This document shows positions 41,446 to 49,937 of a DNA stretch of 64,000 nucleotides, piece by piece. This DNA is from RUG11237 sp045119215. Lineage in GTDB: Bacteria; Bacillota; Clostridia; Lachnospirales; Lachnospiraceae. Positions within the stretch are counted from its first letter, which is position 1. Every line of letters starts with the position of its first letter. A model generated the notes under the pieces. It was not told the DNA's origin, ran no database searches, and saw nothing but the letters and a program-made list of their open reading frames with translations. The position numbers were made by a program, and so were the translations under genes. The stretch is taken from NCBI GenBank assembly GCA_045119215.1, contig JBGVDD010000088.1, forward strand, positions 1-64,000, written 5' to 3'.

Positions 41446-44400
41446 ATGATTTATGTAAACAAAATAACCGTAAAGGTTAAAACAGCATCTGTTAAACAAG
41501 GTGAGTGGTATTGTAAAGCTGGATATACTATAGAGCCAGATAATGCTACTCAACCCTGTGTTAAGTGGTTTAGTAGTAATTCGGATATTGCTACTGTAAA
41601 TGAAGAAACTGGACATGTTTATGGTAAAAATATCGGTAGTGCGATTATATATGCTAAAGCATATGATGGAGGTGGTGCAATTGACAGTTATTATTTGAGT
41701 GTTTGTTGTAATAATACAGTGGGCAAAGAAGAAACAAAAGATAATGCTGCTCCTGAAAATACTGTTCAAGATCCTATTGATCTTTCAAGTGGTGCACATA
41801 TTATGAAAAACACCCTGATGTCTTTATTTGGGGGACAGGGCTTGAAATTAATTGCACAGTATGCTTCCCATAAGTTAGAAGAAGGTGCTTTGGGTATTGG
41901 TTGGTATCATAATTTTGAAAAGCGTGTTGTAATTGTAGAAGACCCAATCCCTAACGATAATATAAATCAGAATATGATTATGGTTTATAGCAATCCTTCT
42001 ACATATGCTACATATCTACTTGATGAAAAAATAGAATCACAATATAATTGTACTGTAAAGGGCAAACAAGGTGCAGTTTTAAAGGTAAATACTTTCCAGG
42101 AGTATCCTTGCATTATCGAATACTATGGTAAAGATACGGAGTACTATAATGCTAATGGTAGTTTGGCTAAGATTGTTAATCATCAAGGATTTGAAACTGT
42201 TATTGAATATATTGATAATTTGATTATTGTTACAGACACGGTAACATCTAAAAAATTCTTTATGGAGAAAAATGAAGAAGGAAAGATTGTTAGGGTGTAT
42301 GACGATGTCAATAGAGAAGTTATTCTTGCATATACCAATAATTGCTTGACAGCGATTACTGATGTAAACGGAAATACTTTGACATTTACTTATGATCAGG
42401 AGGGAAGAATTATTGCCGGAACTGATGCCCATGGAGTCTGCTATTTTACAGATAGTTATGATGATAGCGGTAGAGTTGAAGTTCAAAAGGATGCTATTGC
42501 TACTTCACGAGTTTCTGAATTTACTTATGACGGTAATGTTCATACTGTTACAGATAGAAACGGGAAAGTTCAAGTGAATGAATATGATTCTAATGGTCTT
42601 TTAGTCAAAACAACAAATGCTAATGGACATATCAAAACATATGCTTACGACAGTGAATTTAATATGATTTCTGAGACAGACGAGAATGGTAATGAAAGAA
42701 GAATTGAGTATAATGTATACGGGCAACCAATCAAGATTACTGATAAGAATGGTAATGAAACTGAAATTACTTACGACACAAATGGCAACGTTACCAATAT
42801 TCAATATCCTGCTGTTAATGGTGTTGTTCCTGAGGAAAGATTTATCTACAATCTAAGAAACCAGGTTATTAAGCACACTAATATTCGAGGCACAACAACT
42901 ACATATACATATGATGATAATGGTTTGCCAGCGACTAAAAAGGTTGGAGATAAGTCCCCTGAAAAATATGTTTATTCTAACGGCTTTTTAGCAACCAAAA
43001 TTGACAGTCTCGGAAATGTGACCAGATATATGTATAATCTCATTGGACAGATGGCACGAGTAAAAGATGCTAACGGAAATGAAACCAAGTATGAGTATGA
43101 TAACATGGGCAATTTGCTTCATATGACAGATGCTAATGATAGAATAATCGATTATGAATATGATAAAAACTATCAAAAAGTATTTGTAAGTGATTTTAAG
43201 GGCAATGAAACAACCTATTCATATAACGGTAATATGAAGAACACGGCTGTACATTTTGCCGATGACACATCTATTAGCTATGAATATGACGGTGAAGATA
43301 GACTTGTTAAAATTATTGACCAAGCAGGCAATATTGTAATGAACGAATACGATAATGTTGGCAGAATAATTTCCAAGACACTTCAGGACGGTTCTATGAT
43401 TAGATACGAATATGATGTTATTGGTAATGTTATTAAAGAAACAAATAGCAAGGGAAGCAGTATAATTAAAACTTATGATCCTATGGGCAATGTTCTTACT
43501 GTTACGGATGGTGCCGGTAATGTAACAAAATATGAATATAATAGTCAATCCAAGGTTATTAAGGTTGAGAATGCTGTTGGTGGTATTACAACGTTTGAGT
43601 ATTCAGTAGCAGGAGATTTGCTTAGCGAAACTGATGCATTGGGCAATAAAAAGGAGTATACGTACGATTCATTTGGAAATAGATTGACATTTAAGGATGC
43701 CAAGGGCAATATTACAAGATATACATATGATGCAAATAACAATATGACTTCACTTGTGAATGCACTTGGAGAAACTACAGAATATGCTTATAATGCACTC
43801 AATCAGCTTGTGGAAGTTAAGGATGCAAAAAATAATGTAATTAGATACGGATATGATGCTTTGGGTCGCAGGACTACTATTACCGATGCAAAGAATAATG
43901 TATTTACGACTTTCTACGATTCAAATGGTAATGTTATTAAGACTACGGATGCTAAGGGTAATATTATTTCTGAAAAAATATATGATTCAATGAATCGTCC
44001 GGCTACAGTAGTAGATTCAACAGGTAAAATCACACACTATACATACAATGCGATTGGCAAGATTGCTAGTATTACAGATCCTACAAATAGAGTGACTGAA
44101 TTTGAATATGGTCTTAGAGGTGAGAATATAGCTGTTGTAGATGCCTTGAATGGAAGAAGTACTGCTACATACGATTCTTTGGGTAATAAGCTTCAAATTG
44201 CAGGCCCTCGTGGCGGTGTCACAAATTATACATATGATAATATGGGTAGACTTACATCCGAAAGTACTGTGTCCGGTGGGGAAATTAATTATTCCTATAA
44301 CGCACTTAACTTGAGATCTGAGCTTACTAATGCCAGAGGTCAGTCAAAACAGTTTACTTATGATGCGAAGGGAAGAATTGTAGAATGCAACACTCCTGAA

Positions 44401-46302
44401 GGATTAATTACTTATACTTATGATGCAAATGACAATGTTTTAACAGTTACAGATGAGAATGGTACTGTAACAAGAGAATATGACGCGCTCAATCGAATTA
44501 CAAAGCTTACTGATACGTTTGATAACGTGATTCAGTATGAATACGATGAGGTGGGTAATCTTTCTCGCTTGGTATATCCTGATAACACAGCTGTTACATA
44601 TGAATATGATGTAAACCACAATCTTATAAAGGTTACTGACTGGTCAAATCGTGTTACTGCATATACATATGATGAAAACAACCGCATTGTATCTATAAAC
44701 AAACCTGACGGTAGCATTACTACAACAACTTATGATAATAAGCAGCGAATAGTTTCTACCGTAGCAAAAACACCTACTGACGAAGTTATCTTTGGATTTG
44801 AATACGAATATGATGATTTGGGACGAGTTGTTGAAGAAAAAGTACTTGCATATTCAACCAAAATGTGCTATACTTATGATAGTCTTGATAGAGTAATTAA
44901 GAGGGAAATTAAATCTCTTGACAATGACTTGATTTCCGAAGAAAATTTCGAGTATGACGCCGCAGGTAATATTGTTGGAAATTCAAATGATACTTCGTTG
45001 GCATATGATTTTAACAATAGACTCATAGAATTTGCTAATGCATCAACTTACGATGACACTGAGGGCACCATAGTTCACTATGATGCTGATGGTAATATGC
45101 TGTCTTATGGATTTAATAGCTTTACCTATGATTCTTCCAATAGACTTATTAGCGCGAATGAACATACATATACTTATACGGCTTCCAATGTGCGTATTAA
45201 AGATCTTTGTGAAGATAAAGAAACTATTTATACGTATAATACCAACTGCAAGCTTAGTAAGCTTTTGACTAAAACGACTAATAATGTAGTTACAAAGTAC
45301 GTATATGGCAGAGGGCTTATTGGTGAAGAGGTTAATGCTGCCTTTAAGACATATCATTTTGATTTTAGAGGAAGTACTATTGCTATTACTGATGAAAGCT
45401 GTATTGTACGTGATACATTTGTTTATGATACTTATGGTAAGATCATTTCAAGAACAGGTTCAGACGATATAATTTTCGCTTATAACGGTAGAGACGGTGT
45501 TATCACAGAACCTAACGGTTTGGTTTATATGCGAGCTAGATACTATTCTCCAACTTTGAAACGCTTCATTAATGCAGATATTTTGGAAGGTAATATTTCT
45601 AATGCTATTACTATGAATCGTTTTGCGTATGCAAATGGTAATCCTGTTTCGAATATTGATCCGTTTGGTTTATCTGCAGAAAGAGCTGGAATTTCCAAAT
45701 CAGAATACAGTTATTTTATTAAAATCTTGCAAGAAATGCTAGCTTTTCAAAAAAAGCAAGAACTCTCAACTTTTAGTATTGAGGTTGGCAATACCAAATT
45801 TTATCAAAACGTAGAATCTAAATTAGGTGATGGCATGGACATAGATAAAATTTTGCTGGGGCAGATTGAAGCATCTGCTTCAATAGATTTTTCTCGTGGA
45901 ACATATACAAGAACTGCCGATTCGGAAGGAAACGTTTCAATTGAATATTCTACAGAGATAGATAAGAATAATAAAGTAGCTATTTCGGTAACGCTTAACG
46001 TTATTAACGAAACTCATAGTTTAGAGTATGAATTTTCCACACATTTGGGAGATGATTATTCGCTTGTTACAACTACTGGAATAGAGAGAAAATATAATAA
46101 TAACAATAATAATAATAGTAGTTCTCCTGGTTTTGCAGTGGATCCTATTACAGAAGAACGAAAAGAATATAGTTGGAGTGATGCCATGGATGGCATCAAA
46201 GCATTTGGAGAAGCATTGAATGAAACGTGTCAGGCATATCCTGTATTATATATACTACTATTTGGTTTATTGATACTTATTCCTGGACCACAACCAATAT
46301 AA
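41446..46302 (+). CDS. RHS-repeat protein 1 with N-terminal Ig-like domain
   Basis: A 1,618-residue protein after AAAGGAG. Residues 1-85 are the BIG2-like unit shared with the lysozyme ('SAIIYAKAYDGGGAID'). Residues about 100-1390 carry more than 40 YD/RHS repeats (G-x2-T-x-Y-x-Y-D type). The core ends at 'RARYYSPTLKRFINAD' and 'NPVSNIDPFGL', the hallmark before a variable C-terminal domain. That domain (about 200 residues) is unlike known toxins to me and ends in a hydrophobic segment (YPVLYILLFGLLILIP). No signal peptide. RHS shells enclose and deliver C-terminal toxins; the lipoprotein downstream may be the immunity protein. Confidence 0.85.
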   Translation: MIYVNKITVKVKTASVKQGEWYCKAGYTIEPDNATQPCVKWFSSNSDIATVNEETGHVYGKNIGSAIIYAKAYDGGGAIDSYYLSVCCNNTVGKEETKDNAAPENTVQDPIDLSSGAHIMKNTLMSLFGGQGLKLIAQYASHKLEEGALGIGWYHNFEKRVVIVEDPIPNDNINQNMIMVYSNPSTYATYLLDEKIESQYNCTVKGKQGAVLKVNTFQEYPCIIEYYGKDTEYYNANGSLAKIVNHQGFETVIEYIDNLIIVTDTVTSKKFFMEKNEEGKIVRVYDDVNREVILAYTNNCLTAITDVNGNTLTFTYDQEGRIIAGTDAHGVCYFTDSYDDSGRVEVQKDAIATSRVSEFTYDGNVHTVTDRNGKVQVNEYDSNGLLVKTTNANGHIKTYAYDSEFNMISETDENGNERRIEYNVYGQPIKITDKNGNETEITYDTNGNVTNIQYPAVNGVVPEERFIYNLRNQVIKHTNIRGTTTTYTYDDNGLPATKKVGDKSPEKYVYSNGFLATKIDSLGNVTRYMYNLIGQMARVKDANGNETKYEYDNMGNLLHMTDANDRIIDYEYDKNYQKVFVSDFKGNETTYSYNGNMKNTAVHFADDTSISYEYDGEDRLVKIIDQAGNIVMNEYDNVGRIISKTLQDGSMIRYEYDVIGNVIKETNSKGSSIIKTYDPMGNVLTVTDGAGNVTKYEYNSQSKVIKVENAVGGITTFEYSVAGDLLSETDALGNKKEYTYDSFGNRLTFKDAKGNITRYTYDANNNMTSLVNALGETTEYAYNALNQLVEVKDAKNNVIRYGYDALGRRTTITDAKNNVFTTFYDSNGNVIKTTDAKGNIISEKIYDSMNRPATVVDSTGKITHYTYNAIGKIASITDPTNRVTEFEYGLRGENIAVVDALNGRSTATYDSLGNKLQIAGPRGGVTNYTYDNMGRLTSESTVSGGEINYSYNALNLRSELTNARGQSKQFTYDAKGRIVECNTPEGLITYTYDANDNVLTVTDENGTVTREYDALNRITKLTDTFDNVIQYEYDEVGNLSRLVYPDNTAVTYEYDVNHNLIKVTDWSNRVTAYTYDENNRIVSINKPDGSITTTTYDNKQRIVSTVAKTPTDEVIFGFEYEYDDLGRVVEEKVLAYSTKMCYTYDSLDRVIKREIKSLDNDLISEENFEYDAAGNIVGNSNDTSLAYDFNNRLIEFANASTYDDTEGTIVHYDADGNMLSYGFNSFTYDSSNRLISANEHTYTYTASNVRIKDLCEDKETIYTYNTNCKLSKLLTKTTNNVVTKYVYGRGLIGEEVNAAFKTYHFDFRGSTIAITDESCIVRDTFVYDTYGKIISRTGSDDIIFAYNGRDGVITEPNGLVYMRARYYSPTLKRFINADILEGNISNAITMNRFAYANGNPVSNIDPFGLSAERAGISKSEYSYFIKILQEMLAFQKKQELSTFSIEVGNTKFYQNVESKLGDGMDIDKILLGQIEASASIDFSRGTYTRTADSEGNVSIEYSTEIDKNNKVAISVTLNVINETHSLEYEFSTHLGDDYSLVTTTGIERKYNNNNNNNSSSPGFAVDPITEERKEYSWSDAMDGIKAFGEALNETCQAYPVLYILLFGLLILIPGPQPI

Positions 46303-46333
46303 ATATTTTATTGAAATAGTTGAGGGAGAGCAT

Positions 46334-46927
46334 ATGAAAAAAATATTTAAAGTTATGGTGATGTTATTTTTGATTAGCATTATACTATTTATTGTATGTT
46401 GCACTTCTACATCTAAATACAATAAATTTGTTTTCAGTGAAGAAACTATTAGATACATATTTGCTGAAAAAGTGGAATCTGCAGATATTTTTTGCAAAAC
46501 AAGAGGGTTGAATACAGCTATATATCAAAAATATGCATATGCTCGTTCCAATAATGACGGAAGTTTAACTGTTATAGTTGACGATGAAACTCTTAGGGAG
46601 TGGAAAAGTTCCAACTGGTCACTTCAAGTTCTTCAAAGTTTATTGGAAGAAACAAATATAGATATAGGCGTTGATATTGATTGGTCTGATGATTTTTTAG
46701 ATGCTAAACAAGCCATTAAGAATAGCGGTATAGAGGTCTCAAATGACTTTACCGTAATCACTCAAGGACCTGGAGATGACGGATCATTCTATCCTTATTT
46801 GGTAAGTGCTTGCATACGAATGCAAATATTCAACGGTAAACAAGTAGAAGATATAACTGTTACCTATATTGAAATAGATTCAAATGGAAATGTTATTGAT
46901 GAAATAATATGGCCGTCTAATAATTGA
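46334..46927 (+). CDS. Lipoprotein, candidate immunity protein for RHS 1
   Basis: A 197-residue protein with a lipoprotein signal (LFLISIILFIVCC) and an acidic beta-type domain. It starts 31 bp after the RHS stop, with GGGAGAG before its ATG, and is closed by a strong terminator. Position and cell-surface location fit protection against a toxin that acts at the envelope. No homology is evident. Confidence 0.6.
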   Translation: MKKIFKVMVMLFLISIILFIVCCTSTSKYNKFVFSEETIRYIFAEKVESADIFCKTRGLNTAIYQKYAYARSNNDGSLTVIVDDETLREWKSSNWSLQVLQSLLEETNIDIGVDIDWSDDFLDAKQAIKNSGIEVSNDFTVITQGPGDDGSFYPYLVSACIRMQIFNGKQVEDITVTYIEIDSNGNVIDEIIWPSNN

Positions 46928-46934
46928 TATTTTT

Positions 46935-46964
46935 ACAGCCGCACTTTATGTGCGGCTGTTTTTA
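46935..46964 (+). terminator. Rho-independent terminator
   Basis: ACAGCCGCAC and GTGCGGCTGT around TTTAT, then TTTTTAT. Confidence 0.85.
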
Positions 46965-47008
46965 TGTCTAGTTTGCAAATATATTAAATAAAATGATTTA
47001 TCATTTTT

Positions 47009-47045
47009 AACCCCGACACAAACTGTCGGGGTTGATTGTTATGAT
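47009..47045 (+). promoter_or_regulatory. Class 2 palindrome with -10 box before the transporter gene
   Basis: AACCCCGACA, 5 nt, TGTCGGGGTT (perfect, 47009-47033), then 6 bp and TATGAT (47040-47045), 47 bp before the start. Confidence 0.7.
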
Positions 47046-47091
47046 AGAGATAAATATATTAATAAATATTTACGAACATAAAGGAGCAAAA

Positions 47092-48228
47092 GTGAAAAAT
47101 TTAGAATTATATATGAATGATATTATAAATCCTATTAGTAGTGTATTTATAGTTATATCTTTGGGATTGATACTAGGTTTTATCAAGATTGGGAGGGTTA
47201 AATTAGGTGTTGCAGGAGTATTAGGAAGCGCTTTAATATTGGGAATGATAATGGGTAAGTCCCCATATTTTCTAATAAATGATCAAAGAATATACATATT
47301 TATACAAAGTGATCTTGAATTATATTCTTTTATATCAAATTTGGGAATGTCAATATTTATTTCTATTATAGCTGTTCAAACCGGCAATGGTCTGAATAAA
47401 AATCATATTAGAGATAAAATCAAGTCATTTTTGGGAGGCATCCTTATTGTATTAATAGGAATTGTTGTAGGATTATTTTTTATTGCTTATGATTATGATA
47501 GAAGATTAACATGGATAGGTAGCTTTGCCGGCGGGATGACTAGTACGCCGACCTTAGCAGTAGCTCTGGAACTCTTTAATAATAATTCATCAATTGTTAG
47601 TGGATATGCAACTTCTTATTGTTTGGGTTTGTATAGTATTGTGTTGTTTGTTCAATTAATGATTAAGAATTCAGAAACAACAACACAAAAAAGAAGGGAA
47701 GAAAAACCCCAAAAAGCATTAAGCAATACATATTCATTTCTCTTTATTTCGATAGTTATAGTATTGGGGATTGTTTTAGGAAACATTAAAATAACTAACG
47801 TTAAAATTGGAACGTCGCTTGGAATTATGTTGTTTGGCATAGCAGGCGGATGGTTTCTTTCTAAACTTAACATTAAAGTGCCAAATATGACTGATATTAA
47901 GAATTTAGGATTAATGCTGTTCTTTGTCGGAACAGGAATTCCAGCAGGGATTAATTTTAATCAATCATTAAATCTTGGTAACATTGTAGCTGGCATTTTA
48001 ATTCCTGTTATTTCTATTTTTTGTGGATATTTTGCTTTGCGTAAAGCTTTATCTTTTTCAAAACTTGAAGCTTTAACTGTACTGTGTGGCGGAATGACAA
48101 GCACTCCAGCTATTTGTTTATTGCAGGAAAAAGAAAACAACGTGGAATTACAGCTATATACTTTTGCATATAGCGGAGCTTTACTGACGTCAATGGTGTT
48201 TGTTAAAGTGTTTGCGACAATTATCTGA
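47092..48228 (+). CDS. AspT/YidE-family membrane transporter
   Basis: A 378-residue integral membrane protein with about ten spans. The start is GTG 47092, 5 nt after AAGGAG; an upstream in-frame codon at 47032 lies inside the promoter. Two repeats carry the family signature: 'SFAGGMTSTPTLAVALE' and 'LCGGMTSTPAICLLQE', and a central 'LGLMLFFVGTGIPAG' completes the inverted-repeat layout of aspartate:alanine exchanger-type carriers. It lacks the regulatory TrkA-C domains that the long members have. The substrate is unknown. Its promoter has a class 2 palindrome, so it belongs to the same regulon as the lysozyme. Confidence 0.7.
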   Translation: MKNLELYMNDIINPISSVFIVISLGLILGFIKIGRVKLGVAGVLGSALILGMIMGKSPYFLINDQRIYIFIQSDLELYSFISNLGMSIFISIIAVQTGNGLNKNHIRDKIKSFLGGILIVLIGIVVGLFFIAYDYDRRLTWIGSFAGGMTSTPTLAVALELFNNNSSIVSGYATSYCLGLYSIVLFVQLMIKNSETTTQKRREEKPQKALSNTYSFLFISIVIVLGIVLGNIKITNVKIGTSLGIMLFGIAGGWFLSKLNIKVPNMTDIKNLGLMLFFVGTGIPAGINFNQSLNLGNIVAGILIPVISIFCGYFALRKALSFSKLEALTVLCGGMTSTPAICLLQEKENNVELQLYTFAYSGALLTSMVFVKVFATII

Positions 48229-48276
48229 GGTGAATTTAAATGATTGTTACGTTGATTAAAAAACAGGAGATATTAT

Positions 48277-49176
48277 ATGATTAATATAGATAAAGAAAAA
48301 ATCAATTTAGAAAAACGAAAAAATGTATCCAAGCAGTTTGATTCTGCGAAAATATATTATCCCCAGAATTCTTTTAGATATAAACTTATCCACTCTTATT
48401 TGAAAGTATTTATGGATACTACAAATTATTTATTAGTTAAGGATGTGTGCTATAACTACCATAATAACGAGCAAGATATATACTTAGTTGCATTTATCAA
48501 AAAACTGAGTAAACTTTATTCACTGATTTTCTATTCTAATGTTTCAGATGATTTTGTAGAAGAGATAAATGACTATGTATATATATTTGGACATAATTTG
48601 GAAAGTGATGCTTTTGTTAAAGAAATTTATCATTCTAACGATATGTATTACTTGTTATCTAAATTGGTTTGTAATATGATAGACGTTAATGATGAGATTA
48701 AAGCTTTCTATTATTTCCTCATTATTAAGAAATTAAATAAAGATACAGGATATTATGTAGTCTTGCCTCTTAATATAAATCAAATATTAAAGGATGAAAT
48801 AAATCAAAAAGAACTCTATATTGTAAAATCTTATTTAGAAGGTCAAATAAGTAGAAAGATTTTAGAAGAAAGAAAATATCTTTTAGACATAGAGATTATT
48901 AAGAATGTTTATGAAAAGGAGCTTATAGAATATAGAGATAAAATAGAAAGAATATCTATTTTTGGTTCTTTGGTAAGAGGCGAGTATACTAAAGATAGTG
49001 ATATTGACCTTATTGTAGTAGTCAAAGAGCTCAGTTTTACTGAAACTGTTTCTATCAAAAATAAAATTAAAGGAATAAATATAGTACATTTTAATAGAAA
49101 GAGTGACATTCATATGATTGAAGAAACAGATATATCAAAATTTATTTTTGAAGGCAATAGTATTGATGTGTTTTAA
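48277..49176 (+). CDS. Protein with C-terminal minimal nucleotidyltransferase domain
   Basis: A 299-residue protein. Residues 1-190 are a helical region of unknown type. Residues about 225-299 form a minimal nucleotidyltransferase ('ERISIFGSLVRGEYTKDSDIDLIVVVKE': Gly-Ser, then Ser-Asp-x-Asp). MNT domains modify proteins, RNA or antibiotics with nucleotides. It lies 48 bp after the transporter, before a strong terminator, so the two likely form one transcript. Confidence 0.65.
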   Translation: MINIDKEKINLEKRKNVSKQFDSAKIYYPQNSFRYKLIHSYLKVFMDTTNYLLVKDVCYNYHNNEQDIYLVAFIKKLSKLYSLIFYSNVSDDFVEEINDYVYIFGHNLESDAFVKEIYHSNDMYYLLSKLVCNMIDVNDEIKAFYYFLIIKKLNKDTGYYVVLPLNINQILKDEINQKELYIVKSYLEGQISRKILEERKYLLDIEIIKNVYEKELIEYRDKIERISIFGSLVRGEYTKDSDIDLIVVVKELSFTETVSIKNKIKGINIVHFNRKSDIHMIEETDISKFIFEGNSIDVF

Positions 49177-49229
49177 TTTTTAACTTAGTATGATACAAAA
49201 TAGTTGTGTCCAAATTCATATGATGAAAA

Positions 49230-49276
49230 ATATAGCTTGTGTTAAACAGATAACACAAGCTATATTTTTATTTTTT
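49230..49276 (+). terminator. Rho-independent terminator
   Basis: ATATAGCTTGTGTTA pairs perfectly with its complement at 49251-49265 around AACAGA, followed by a T-rich tail that runs right up to the palindrome at 49277. Confidence 0.85.
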
Positions 49277-49313
49277 AACTATGACAGTAATTGTCATAGT
49301 TGGAGAGTATAGT
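49277..49313 (+). promoter_or_regulatory. Class 2 palindrome with -10 box before the holin-RHS operon
   Basis: AACTATGACA, 5 nt, TGTCATAGTT (perfect), 6 bp, then TATAGT (49308-49313), 33 bp before the first holin-pair gene. Both arms differ from the 47009 copy in compensating positions, so the symmetry itself is conserved. Confidence 0.7.
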
Positions 49314-49345
49314 GAAGACACATCAAGATGAAAGGAGGTGGTTGA

Positions 49346-49642
49346 ATGAATAATGAAATGTTTTTTGCGTTAGTGGGAGTAGCGGGATCGCTATCTGGAA
49401 TTGTGTTCGCGTATATTGCTTTTCGAAAAGGGGAGCGAGCCGAACACAAGGTTGAAGGCAAGAGTGAAGGCCTTATTCTTTCGGATATAGGATACATCAA
49501 AGCTTGTGTAGATCGAATGGAGAAAAATCTTACAAATGTTGATGAAAGATATCGAGGAATGGTTGAACGCTTAGCTAAGACTGAAGAAGCAGTACAAAAC
49601 TTGCAAAGACGATTCGATGAAGTTTTAGGAAGGACAGGGTAA
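49346..49642 (+). CDS. Small membrane/coiled-coil protein, holin partner
   Basis: A 98-residue protein after AAAGGAGGTGG. One N-terminal span (FFALVGVAGSLSGIVFAYIAF) is followed by a charged coiled coil ('IKACVDRMEKNLTNVDERYRGMVERLAKTEEAVQNL'). This size and layout are common for the first gene of two-gene holin cassettes in clostridial phages. Directly followed (4 bp) by the holin. Confidence 0.7.
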   Translation: MNNEMFFALVGVAGSLSGIVFAYIAFRKGERAEHKVEGKSEGLILSDIGYIKACVDRMEKNLTNVDERYRGMVERLAKTEEAVQNLQRRFDEVLGRTG

Positions 49643-49646
49643 AATA

Positions 49647-49916
49647 ATGGATTTTACAAGTGTACCAATTATAGTAGTATGCTGCTATATATTGGGTGAA
49701 ATATACAAGATTTTATTTAAAGATAATCTTGAGGCATACAAATATATTCCGGTGTTTCTTTCCGCAACAGGAGGAATATTTGGAATAGCGATTTATCTTA
49801 CAAGTCCAGAAATGATAATGGCTAATAACATATGGACAGCCCTTGGTGTTGGAATTGTAAGTGGTGCCTCGTCTACAGGGGCAAATCAAATAATAAAACA
49901 AACATTTAAAAAATAA
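49647..49916 (+). CDS. Phage holin
   Basis: An 89-residue protein with two to three spans (VPIIVVCCYILGEIYKILF; 'IPVFLSATGGIFGIAIYL'; 'IWTALGVGIVSGASSTGANQII') and a basic tail, matching Firmicutes holins of the Phage_holin_5_2 kind. It would let cytoplasmic lysozyme and perhaps the RHS proteins cross the membrane. It lies 21 bp before the second RHS gene rather than in a phage late operon. Confidence 0.8.
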   Translation: MDFTSVPIIVVCCYILGEIYKILFKDNLEAYKYIPVFLSATGGIFGIAIYLTSPEMIMANNIWTALGVGIVSGASSTGANQIIKQTFKK

Positions 49917-49937
49917 AAAAGAAAGAAGGAAAAACAA

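Noticed and set aside
42079..42486. Long open frames on the minus strand inside the RHS genes
   Set aside because: They are antisense shadows created by the repetitive codon use; they lack start signals and protein-like features.
41446..46302. Many short direct repeats that look like a tandem or CRISPR-type array
   Set aside because: They are the coding periodicity of YD/RHS repeats, not spaced identical units. No CRISPR array or cas gene was found anywhere in the window.
47009..47033. Perfect palindrome as a terminator
   Set aside because: No T run follows on the + strand, a separate strong terminator already ends the upstream gene at 46935-46964, and a -10 box sits at the fixed 6-bp distance.
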